Made by a program: the position numbers and the translations under genes. From assembly GCF_025149465.1 (NCBI RefSeq), contig NZ_CP102275.1:620001-684000 (forward strand): 64,000 nucleotides of DNA, in the 5' to 3' direction. Shown one piece after another: positions 32,314-39,770 of the stretch (its first letter is position 1; every line of letters starts with the position of its first letter). The DNA comes from Thomasclavelia spiroformis DSM 1552. Lineage in GTDB: Bacteria; Bacillota_I; Bacilli_A; Erysipelotrichales; Coprobacillaceae. The notes beneath the pieces are model-generated. The model was not told where the DNA came from and did not search any database. It was given only the letters and a program-made list of their open reading frames with translations.

Positions 32314-33558
32314 ATGACAAAAAAAATATTTGAGCATGTAGCAATGAATGAAAATAATCCCGATTTTCAAAAAGCAATATCTCGATTACAACCACTATAT
32401 CAAAGAAGTAATGATTTAAGAAGTGAATTTGGACGTGATTATACACGCATTATTTTTAGCTTAGCTTATCGTCGCTTAAAACATAAAACACAAGTCTTTT
32501 TTGCAGTAAAAGATGATCATGTATGTACAAGAAGTGAACATGTAAATTTAGTAGAGTCAATAAGTTATACAATTGCAAATTATTTAGGTCTTAATACAGA
32601 ATTAACCAAAGCTATTGCAGTTGGACATGATTTAGGTCATGCTCCGTTTGGTCATGGTGGAGAGCGTATAATTGATGAAATTGCAAAGGAATATGGATTA
32701 CAATCGTTCTGGCATGAGCAAAATAGTTTACATTTTATTGATGAAATAGAAACATTAGAAGATAATTCACATCATCATCATAATTTAAATTTAACGTATG
32801 CTATCCGTGATGGAATAATTTCACATTGTGGTGAAATGAATCAAAAAAATATAATTAAACGTGAAGAATATATTGATTTAAATAATTATACTAAAGCAGG
32901 TCTGTATAACCCTTATACATGGGAAGGATGCGTTGTTAAAATGTCAGATAAGATTGCATATCTTGCAAGAGATATTGAAGATGCTTTAAGATTAAAAGTA
33001 TTAAAACAGACAAAAGTTGATAAATTAAAATTATTAATAAATAATGTTTGTAAAGAATATAAATTTACAGCAATTAATAATGGAACAATAGTAAATTATT
33101 TTATTCAAGATGTTTGTAAAAATAGTAATTTAAGCGATGGCATAGCATTATCTGATGAAGCACATGAAATTATGAAAATAATTATGAAATTCAATTATGA
33201 AAATATTTATTTAATCGACAGATTAAAAATACATGCTAATTATGTCAAATTAATATTAAATTCGATTTTTGATTTCTTATTAAAATATGATAAATTAGCA
33301 AAAGAAAAAAACACTAGTATAATTGATGAATTATCAAAAGATCGTAATAATTATCCTCAAATTATTGATAGTTTTATATGTTGGTTAGAAAAATATAGTA
33401 AAATAATAGGAATGAAACGTCCTGAAATATATCAAAATAAGATAATATATGATTTTACAAAAGATGACAAAGCAATTATTAGATGTATAATTGATTATTT
33501 ATCTGGAATGTCTGATGAATACATTATTAAAATATTTAATGAATTAATTTCATTTTAG
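32314..33558 (+). CDS. dGTP triphosphohydrolase-like HD protein
   Basis: 414 residues of the dGTPase (Dgt) family, which hydrolyses dNTPs to nucleoside and triphosphate and limits the dNTP pool. N-terminal RSEFGRDYTRIIFSLAYRRL with KHKTQVF, then TRSEHVNLVE, the HD motif GHDLGHAPFGHGGE, and KMSDKIAYLARDIEDAL supply the metal ligands. TTGGAGG precedes the ATG. Substrate among dNTPs cannot be told from the sequence. Confidence 0.88.
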   Translation: MTKKIFEHVAMNENNPDFQKAISRLQPLYQRSNDLRSEFGRDYTRIIFSLAYRRLKHKTQVFFAVKDDHVCTRSEHVNLVESISYTIANYLGLNTELTKAIAVGHDLGHAPFGHGGERIIDEIAKEYGLQSFWHEQNSLHFIDEIETLEDNSHHHHNLNLTYAIRDGIISHCGEMNQKNIIKREEYIDLNNYTKAGLYNPYTWEGCVVKMSDKIAYLARDIEDALRLKVLKQTKVDKLKLLINNVCKEYKFTAINNGTIVNYFIQDVCKNSNLSDGIALSDEAHEIMKIIMKFNYENIYLIDRLKIHANYVKLILNSIFDFLLKYDKLAKEKNTSIIDELSKDRNNYPQIIDSFICWLEKYSKIIGMKRPEIYQNKIIYDFTKDDKAIIRCIIDYLSGMSDEYIIKIFNELISF

Positions 33559-33621
33559 TATTTATACTTAAATTCTAATCATAAATATGTTAAACTTATG
33601 ACTAATGAGGGGGTGAAAATA

Positions 33622-34563
33622 TTGCCTATTAAAATACCAAATGACTTGCCAGCAAGCAAAATTTTAAAAGATGAAAATATATTTGTAATGGATGAAAATA
33701 GGGCTTTAACACAGCAAATTCGACCATTAAAATTATTAATTTTAAATATAATGCCTACAAAAATAGTAACAGAGACACAATTATTGAGAATGCTATCAAA
33801 TACGCCACTACAAATAGAAGTTGATTGGATTCATATGGCAAGTCATGAATCTAAAAATATATCTCAAGAACATCTTTTAGCATTTTATAAAACATTTGAT
33901 GAAATAAAAGAAAATCGTTATGATGGTTTGATTATAACAGGTGCGCCAGTAGAAAGATTAGAATTTGAAGATGTTGATTATTGGCAAGAAATGGAAAAAA
34001 TCCTAGAATGGTCAAAAAGGCATGTATTTAGTTCATTTTTTATTTGTTGGGCATCACAAGCAGCACTTTATCATTTTTATGGAATTAAAAAATATGAGTT
34101 AAAAGAAAAATTAACTGGGGTATATTGCCATCATACTAATGTAGAAAAAATGAAACGTAAAATTTTACGAGGTTTTGATTATCAATTTTATGCACCACAT
34201 TCTAGATATACAACAATCAAAAGGGAAGATATAGAATTAATTGATAATTTAGATATTTTAGCAAGTAGTAATGAAGCAGGAGTATATCTTATTGCTGAAA
34301 AAGATGGTTCTCGTTTTTTTGTAACAGGACATCCTGAATATGATCCTGATACATTAGATAAAGAATATAGACGAGATCTTGCGATTTCAAATGATGCAAC
34401 TATGCCAAAAAATTATTATGAAAATGATGATATTAATGGAGAAATATTAGTGAAGTGGCGTTCTCATGCATATTTATTATTCAGTAATTGGTTAAACTAT
34501 TATGTATATCAATTAACACCTTATGACTTAGATGATCTAGAGGAAATAAAAAAAAATCAATAG
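33622..34563 (+). CDS. metA: Homoserine O-acetyltransferase (MetA family)
   Basis: 313 residues from TTG 33622 (PIKIPNDLPASKIL, the standard MetA start, with GAGGGGG upstream). Acylates homoserine in the first committed step to methionine. The catalytic Cys is in FFICWASQAAL, and the His/Glu pair in TGHPEYDPDTL. Residue 111 is Glu in ITGAPVE; studies of the family link Glu here to acetyl-CoA and Gly (as in E. coli) to succinyl-CoA. O-acetylhomoserine is therefore the predicted product, matching the metY gene at 53 kb. No SAM or T-box riboswitch fits in the 63-base gap upstream. Confidence 0.93.
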   Translation: MPIKIPNDLPASKILKDENIFVMDENRALTQQIRPLKLLILNIMPTKIVTETQLLRMLSNTPLQIEVDWIHMASHESKNISQEHLLAFYKTFDEIKENRYDGLIITGAPVERLEFEDVDYWQEMEKILEWSKRHVFSSFFICWASQAALYHFYGIKKYELKEKLTGVYCHHTNVEKMKRKILRGFDYQFYAPHSRYTTIKREDIELIDNLDILASSNEAGVYLIAEKDGSRFFVTGHPEYDPDTLDKEYRRDLAISNDATMPKNYYENDDINGEILVKWRSHAYLLFSNWLNYYVYQLTPYDLDDLEEIKKNQ

Positions 34564-34564
34564 T

Positions 34565-34599
34565 AAGAAATTAGTTATTGTAACTGATTTCTTTTATTT
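34565..34599 (+). terminator. metA terminator
   Basis: AAGAAATTAGTTA (34565-34577) with TAACTGATTTCTT (34581-34593), 12 pairs plus one G-T, then TTATTTT. Confidence 0.8.
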
Positions 34600-35098
34600 T
34601 ATATAAAATAAAAAATTATAAATTCTAGATTTTTTTATTGCTGTTTCGTAAATAATCCAGCGATATCTTTTGTAAAAACTATGAAAGGAATTGACATGTT
34701 AAGTTATTTTAACTGTCGCTATAGAGGCAACAGGCTACGATTCTAATATGATGTTACAGGGTACATTGTTTGCATTTATAACGGTTAATATTGATTAGGA
34801 AAAATGAAAGAATTATACAGTTATAATATCCGATATATGTGACTGGTTAATGATAAAACTCTTTTTTACGGTTTTTCAAAGATTTATATTAGAAAATGGT
34901 ACTATGTCAAGAAAAAGTGCCAGTTAAATAGAGAAATGTCAGTAAAATGAAAACAGTATACAAAGTTTTTTTAAGTGGAATAAAATTGTTCATAAGCCAT
35001 ACCTCCAAAAGTTCATACTTATAAACAATTGGTTTATTATTCATAAAAGATATGAATAATAAGTTTCACAAACTCATTTAAATGTCAACACTTTTTTA
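34600..35098. other. Gene-poor stretch, probably decayed sequence
   Basis: About 500 bases with many stops in all frames. A short open piece near 34710-34800 reads VAIEATGYDSNMMLQG before a stop, which looks like part of a membrane transporter, but this is too short to assign. TGTCAAGAAAAAGTGCCAG near 34905 resembles the start of an IS21-type end; no transposase is visible. I see no RNA gene. The most likely reading is remnants of former genes or an element at the edge of the surface-protein island. Confidence 0.35.
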
Positions 35099-35165
35099 TA
35101 AAAAAAGAGGACACTAATATAAGATATCAGTGTCTATAATGTCATTTCCTTAACTTAATGACATT
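35099..35165 (-). terminator. Tandem hairpins ending the FIVAR/anchor gene
   Basis: On the minus strand, AATGTCATT/AATGACATT (35138-35146 with 35157-35165) is followed by GACACT/AGTGTC (35129-35134 with 35110-35115, with further inner pairing) and then CTC and seven T. The second hairpin is a good intrinsic terminator. Confidence 0.7.
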
Positions 35166-35184
35166 GGCTAGGTCAGTGGCTTTA

Positions 35185-36051
35185 TTAATTTTCTCTTCTT
35201 TTTGTCAGCTTAATTCCAACTAAACTTAATAACGCTAATCCTGCAAACATTCCAACTAAATCACTATCTCCAGTTTTTACACTTATGGTATCACCATTAC
35301 TTACTGGTGTTGTCGTAGTATTGTCTATTGGTGTGTTATCTCTAGGTGTTGTTATATTTGTTTCTAAGCTATTGATTGCTTTTTCTAATACATCTTTTGC
35401 ATTGTCTACTTCTTCTTGAGTGGCATTTGAATTTTCAAATACTGCCTTTGCTTCATTTAATGCTTTTGTTAATCCATCTAATGATGCTTTTGTATAATTT
35501 GCAGCATTTAATCCATTTGCTTCATTGATTAAATCTTTTAATAAATCTTTATTTGGTTTTAATCTTAAGTTCAAGAATGCTGTTACTAAATTTGTATATG
35601 CTTCATTTACTTCTGGTTGCATTGCATTTATATCGTTATATACACTAGTTGCTGCTGTTAAGGCATCATTAAATTCTGTCCATGTAGCTTCTGTATATTT
35701 AGTTGATTCTAATCCGCTTACTTTATCGATGAATGCTTTTAATGCTGTTTTATCTCCTTTGAAGAATTCTAATTTTTGCATGATACTTGCAAGTCTGTCA
35801 AATGCATTATTTATTTCAACTTGTGAAGCACTTGCATTATTGTAAACTTCATTAGCTTCATTTCTTGCCGCCTTGAATTCATCAGCTACTGCTGGAATTA
35901 CTTTTTCCAAATCTTTATCAGTAATTGCATTAGATAGATCTACCGCAATCTTTAATGCTGTTTTATCTGTTGATATATTTGTCATATTTCTTTTAATAAC
36001 AACTGGTTCGATGATTTTTTCTCCACCATTTTTAACACCATGATTTTTCAT
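35185..36051 (-). CDS. FIVAR-repeat wall-anchor segment, cut off from the upstream phosphoesterase
   Basis: 288 residues with no signal peptide and no ribosome site before the ATG at 36051. Three FIVAR-type helical repeats (about residues 28-235, with TKYTEATWTEFNDAL, ANYTKASLDGLTKALNEAK) lead to a Thr/Asn-rich linker. A sorting signal SVKTGDSD (about 255), a hydrophobic helix and RREN at the end complete it. The reading frame is the same as that of the phosphoesterase gene upstream, from which it is separated only by TGA (36064-36066) and 12 bases. By itself it could not be exported. I read it as the C-terminal half of one secreted, sortase-anchored protein, now split. Confidence 0.75.
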   Translation of the reverse strand: MKNHGVKNGGEKIIEPVVIKRNMTNISTDKTALKIAVDLSNAITDKDLEKVIPAVADEFKAARNEANEVYNNASASQVEINNAFDRLASIMQKLEFFKGDKTALKAFIDKVSGLESTKYTEATWTEFNDALTAATSVYNDINAMQPEVNEAYTNLVTAFLNLRLKPNKDLLKDLINEANGLNAANYTKASLDGLTKALNEAKAVFENSNATQEEVDNAKDVLEKAINSLETNITTPRDNTPIDNTTTTPVSNGDTISVKTGDSDLVGMFAGLALLSLVGIKLTKRREN

Positions 36052-36063
36052 TTGTAATTCAAT

Positions 36064-37485
36064 TCAATCTTTATATACATACATCATTAAGTTTTGAACC
36101 ACTTTAGAATCTTCAACAGTTGGTCCATCTTCAATATTATTATTATAATAGCGAAGTGAACCCATAAATGTAGAAATAAAACTTGGTTCAGCAATTTTTG
36201 CATCACAAATACCATTTTCTGTTTTTTCAACATAAAGAGGTTCAAGACGAATACTTTCGCCAGTTGCTCCATTTGTAAGATTAGTTAAAGCATAATTTTC
36301 ATTAGAAACTAAAACATATTTAGCTCCTTCAGTTAAGCTATTACTTTCAAGATATTCTTCACCAATTTGTTGATAAAATTTAATTGGACTAGCAGAACCA
36401 AGTGAAAATTTATTACCAGTTCCAATATGAAGACTTCTACCATTTTCTAAATATTTTAAAGTAAAGCTATCATCATTTTTAACAATTTCCCAACTCGAAC
36501 GATTTTCAATAGTATTTAAATTACCATCATATCCTAAATATTTTCCGATTTGAACATTTTGTAATGAATATCCGTCATTAGTTTTTTCTAAAGTCCATAA
36601 AACACTATCTCCAATACCTGAAATTTCAGGTTTAATGCTACCATCAGCTAAATATTCTGTAGTTCGTTGAGCTGTATCACTACGAATATAAGCACTATCT
36701 GTACCATGGTCATGTCCATAAAAATATAAAACATTAGGGTATTTAGAAAGAATTGATTTGAATTTATTATCACATTCAACAGTCATACCTTTTGAAGAAG
36801 ATGATAAACTATGTGAATCTCTAAATGGGAAATGACCAATTACAAAAACTGTTTTATTTTTTCCCAGTTCTTCAAGTTTATTATCTACCCAACTCATTGT
36901 TCCATCACTATAAGCATAATTAGAATTTTGTTTTCCACCTTCTAACATTTCATGAGAAGTATTAAGACAAATAAAATCGAATCCTTTTATTACATAATGA
37001 TATGCAAGAAGTTGAGGTTCTCCTTTATATTCTTCATAATAACTTTCTAAATCAGATAATTCACCAACATTTTGTTTCATATAAAATTCATAATATGGTG
37101 CACTATCATAACCATCTCTTTCACCAGCATTGTAATCATGATTGCCAGTTATCCAAAGTGTATTTTTTGTTACTTTATTTGTTTCGTTTACAACTTTATT
37201 TAATACAGATTCTAAAACAGGTTTTGATACATAGGAATCCGATGTTACATCACCTCCAATAACTAAAACATCAGTATTTTCGTTTGTAGCTAAGTCGTCG
37301 CATACTTTAGTAATGGAATTTCTAATATTCCCACTTTCAAGTGTGCTTTGCTGATTATGTAAATCAGACATAAATGCAACTGTTAATAATGGTTCTTCAG
37401 TAGCACTGACAGGATTAAAAATACACAATCCTATTATTATCATTAAACAAATAGCGGTGGCAATAATTTTCTTTATTGCTTTCAT
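36064..37485 (-). CDS. Secreted metallophosphoesterase, N-terminal part of a split wall-anchored protein
   Basis: 473 residues from ATG 37485 (AAAGGGATG upstream). Signal peptide at residues 1-28 (KAIKKIIATAICLMIIIGL then SATEE). The calcineurin-like phosphoesterase domain has all five blocks: SDLHN (Asp41, His43), GGDVTSDS, ITGNHDYN, GHFPFRDSH and YGHDHG. The part after about residue 310 is beta-rich and may bind ligand or be a lectin-like module (unassigned). The protein ends at a TGA right where an in-frame FIVAR and anchor region would follow. Substrate unknown: nucleotide, phospholipid or sugar phosphate are all possible. If only this half is made, it would be released rather than anchored. 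Confidence 0.8.
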   Translation of the reverse strand: MKAIKKIIATAICLMIIIGLCIFNPVSATEEPLLTVAFMSDLHNQQSTLESGNIRNSITKVCDDLATNENTDVLVIGGDVTSDSYVSKPVLESVLNKVVNETNKVTKNTLWITGNHDYNAGERDGYDSAPYYEFYMKQNVGELSDLESYYEEYKGEPQLLAYHYVIKGFDFICLNTSHEMLEGGKQNSNYAYSDGTMSWVDNKLEELGKNKTVFVIGHFPFRDSHSLSSSSKGMTVECDNKFKSILSKYPNVLYFYGHDHGTDSAYIRSDTAQRTTEYLADGSIKPEISGIGDSVLWTLEKTNDGYSLQNVQIGKYLGYDGNLNTIENRSSWEIVKNDDSFTLKYLENGRSLHIGTGNKFSLGSASPIKFYQQIGEEYLESNSLTEGAKYVLVSNENYALTNLTNGATGESIRLEPLYVEKTENGICDAKIAEPSFISTFMGSLRYYNNNIEDGPTVEDSKVVQNLMMYVYKD

Positions 37486-37588
37486 TTTTGATTCATCCCT
37501 TTCTATAATTAATTCTAATTTAATCTTATCCAATTTATAAAGAAAAAAGTAGGTAAAAAAATGTAAATTATTATACAATTTTTTACAC

Positions 37589-37615
37589 AAAAAAAAACAA
37601 TCAAAAAAATGATTG
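37589..37615 (-). terminator. Terminator of tRNA-Leu
   Basis: On the minus strand CAATCA / TGATTG (37610-37615 with 37598-37603) closes a 6-base T loop and is followed by nine T. Confidence 0.75.
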
Positions 37616-37655
37616 ATTTTATATTAAAATACGATTAATTTGAACAATTTTACAA

Positions 37656-37742
37656 TGGTGCAGACAGCGAGATTTGAACTCGCACGAGCAATTGCTCACT
37701 ACCCCCTCAAGATAGCGCGTATACCAGTTTCGCCATGTCTGC
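37656..37742 (-). tRNA. tRNA-Leu (GAG)
   Basis: 87 bases including an encoded CCA. Acceptor stem GCAGACA with TGTCTGC, discriminator A. The D-arm has GGCGAAACTGG, the anticodon arm CTATCTTGAGGGGGTAG gives GAG, a long variable arm (GAGCAATTGCTC) marks a class II tRNA, and the T-arm is GCGAGTTCAAATCTCGC. It decodes CUC/CUU. Confidence 0.95.
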
Positions 37743-37765
37743 AAGTAAATATAGTTTAACAAATT

Positions 37766-37807
37766 ATTTAATTAAAGTCTAGAATATATTCTAGACTTTA
37801 ATTAAAT
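37766..37807 (-). terminator. 42-base perfect palindrome at the 3' end of pepV
   Basis: The arm 37766-37786 is the exact complement of 37787-37807 (21 pairs, no spacer). It begins inside the last five sense codons of pepV and contains its stop. It is followed on the minus strand by AATAATTTG, a moderate U tract. Probably a terminator; the length is unusual. Confidence 0.65.
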
Positions 37808-39158
37808 TATAGATAGCTTGACAATAAATTTCAGTTGCTTTTAATAACGATTCAATTTTAATATTTTCATTATTACCATGAATCAAATTATCTTCACCTA
37901 AAAATTCAGCACCAAAAGCAACACAATTAGGCATTGATTTAGCATATGTTCCACCACCCATAGTTTGTGGTTTATTAACTGTATCACCAGTAACATTTAC
38001 ATATGCTTCATGTAAAGTTTTGATTAATTTTGAATCAGGATCAACATATAAAGCTTTTCCAATATTATGTGATTCATTAAAACCATAATTTGCACAAACT
38101 GTTTGGAATTTAGAAATCATATTATCAAAGTCCATATCATGAGGACAACGTAAATCAAGAGTTATTTTGAAATTTTCTTTACAATAAGAAATAATGCCAA
38201 GATTTAAAGTTAGAGGTCCCATTACGCCTACATGATCAATACCTAGCTTTTTACCGTTACAATCATCAAGATACTCTAAAATAAAATTAACTAATTTATT
38301 ATCAACAACTGTTGCAAGATATTTACATAAATAAACAACAGCATTAATTCCTTCTTCAGGGGTACTTGCATGTGCAGATTTACCTTTTAAAACAAGTTTA
38401 GTATGATTACCTTCTTCTTCAATATCACCAGTTAAGTCATTTATACTTAAAAAGCTTTTATAAGAATCTACATATTGTTTATAATTACCACAAATTACTG
38501 CCTCACAAGTTTCTGGTACAATATTAGCTCTATTACCAGCACTTAAATAAATTAAACCGCCTTTTTCAACATTACCTTCAATTACAAATTCACCACCAGC
38601 TTTTTCACCATAAACAACTGGAAAAGAAGCATCAGGTGTAAATCCCATTTTAGGATATGGTTTTTTAGAAAAATAATATTTTACACAGCGACTACCTAAT
38701 TCTTCATTACAACCAAAAATGACTCTAATTTTCATTTTTACAGGTAAATTTAAAGAATTAATAATTTTAGCTGCATAATATCCAGCTAAAAGAGGCCCCT
38801 TATCATCAGCCACACCGCGACCATATAATTTATCATCTTTAATAATCACTTCAAAAGGATCACTATCCCATCCTATCTCATTTACAGGAACGACATCTAG
38901 GTGTCCTAAAATTCCAAATGTTTCATTACCTTCACCAATATCAATGTGTCCAGCATATCCATCAACGTCTTCTACTTTAAAACCATCACGTTTACCGATT
39001 TTTAACATAGCATCTAATGCTTGGCGATTTGCTTTACCAAAAGGAGCAAATTCAGCAACTGTATTATCGTCTTGAGTTGATGGAATAGCACATAACATTT
39101 TTATATCTTCAATCATTTGATCTTTTATTTTTAAAACTTCTGATTTGAAATCTATCAT
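37791..39158 (-). CDS. pepV: Dipeptidase PepV (M20 family)
   Basis: 455 residues from ATG 39158 (GAGGTGAT upstream). Zn-dependent M20 peptidase that cleaves dipeptides and some tripeptides inside the cell. Ligand motifs: ILGHLDVVPV, GRGVADDKGP (bridging Asp), GCNEELGS (catalytic and ligand Glu), TPDASFP and, near the end, the GGGTYAKSMPN stretch. Length fits PepV rather than carboxypeptidase or DapE. Monocistronic. Confidence 0.92.
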   Translation of the reverse strand: MIDFKSEVLKIKDQMIEDIKMLCAIPSTQDDNTVAEFAPFGKANRQALDAMLKIGKRDGFKVEDVDGYAGHIDIGEGNETFGILGHLDVVPVNEIGWDSDPFEVIIKDDKLYGRGVADDKGPLLAGYYAAKIINSLNLPVKMKIRVIFGCNEELGSRCVKYYFSKKPYPKMGFTPDASFPVVYGEKAGGEFVIEGNVEKGGLIYLSAGNRANIVPETCEAVICGNYKQYVDSYKSFLSINDLTGDIEEEGNHTKLVLKGKSAHASTPEEGINAVVYLCKYLATVVDNKLVNFILEYLDDCNGKKLGIDHVGVMGPLTLNLGIISYCKENFKITLDLRCPHDMDFDNMISKFQTVCANYGFNESHNIGKALYVDPDSKLIKTLHEAYVNVTGDTVNKPQTMGGGTYAKSMPNCVAFGAEFLGEDNLIHGNNENIKIESLLKATEIYCQAIYNLIKV

Positions 39159-39259
39159 ATAAATATCACCTCTTGTCAATTATAACATTAATATTAAAAA
39201 AAATTAAACAATTTTATTAATAATAGTGATAAGATATATATATTAAATGGAGGTAGAAC

Positions 39260-39682
39260 ATGGAAAATGTAAGATTTCATATAACTGTAAAAGGTATTGT
39301 CGTATTAAATAATCAAATTTTATTAATGAAAAGAGCTCGTCCCTCAAGTGATGGACTTGGATATTGGGAATTACCAGGGGGTGGTTTAGAATATGGAGAA
39401 ACCCCTAATCAAGCATTAATTCGTGAATTAAAAGAAGAAACAGGATTAGACATAATAATTATTAAACCAGCTTATACTTTTTCTAAAATTAGAAAACATT
39501 ATCAAACAGTTGGAATTGGTTATTTATGTATTCCCAAAAATGATCATGTTCAATTATCTGATGAGCATACTGATTATCTATTTGCTACAATTGATAAAGC
39601 TAAGGAATTATTGGATGAAGAAATTTTTAATGACATAATTTATACTATTAATGAATATTATGATAAAATGTCAAAAAAATAA
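39260..39682 (+). CDS. Nudix hydrolase
   Basis: 140 residues. The Nudix box G-x5-E-x7-REUxEExGU is present: [18 protein letters not shown] then KEETGLDI. Such enzymes hydrolyse nucleoside diphosphate-X compounds; substrate cannot be told. ATGGAGG precedes the ATG. Confidence 0.88.
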   Translation: MENVRFHITVKGIVVLNNQILLMKRARPSSDGLGYWELPGGGLEYGETPNQALIRELKEETGLDIIIIKPAYTFSKIRKHYQTVGIGYLCIPKNDHVQLSDEHTDYLFATIDKAKELLDEEIFNDIIYTINEYYDKMSKK

Positions 39683-39716
39683 ATAAAATCTACAAAGACA
39701 AAATAATTTTAAATAT

Positions 39717-39741
39717 TATAATATTAATGTAAGCGTATACT
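39717..39741 (+). promoter_or_regulatory. Sialidase -10 and cre-like catabolite box
   Basis: TATAAT (39717-39722) is followed by TGTAAGCGTATACT (39728-39741), which matches 12 of 14 positions of the CcpA cre consensus TGWAANCGNTNWCA. A cre near the start site would give glucose repression. The -35 is poor (AAAGAC). Confidence 0.5.
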
Positions 39742-39770
39742 TTAAAATGCTATAAAAGGAGGAAAGGAAA

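Noticed and set aside
33559-33621. SAM riboswitch or T-box before metA
   Set aside because: The gap is only 63 bases and has no fitting structure.
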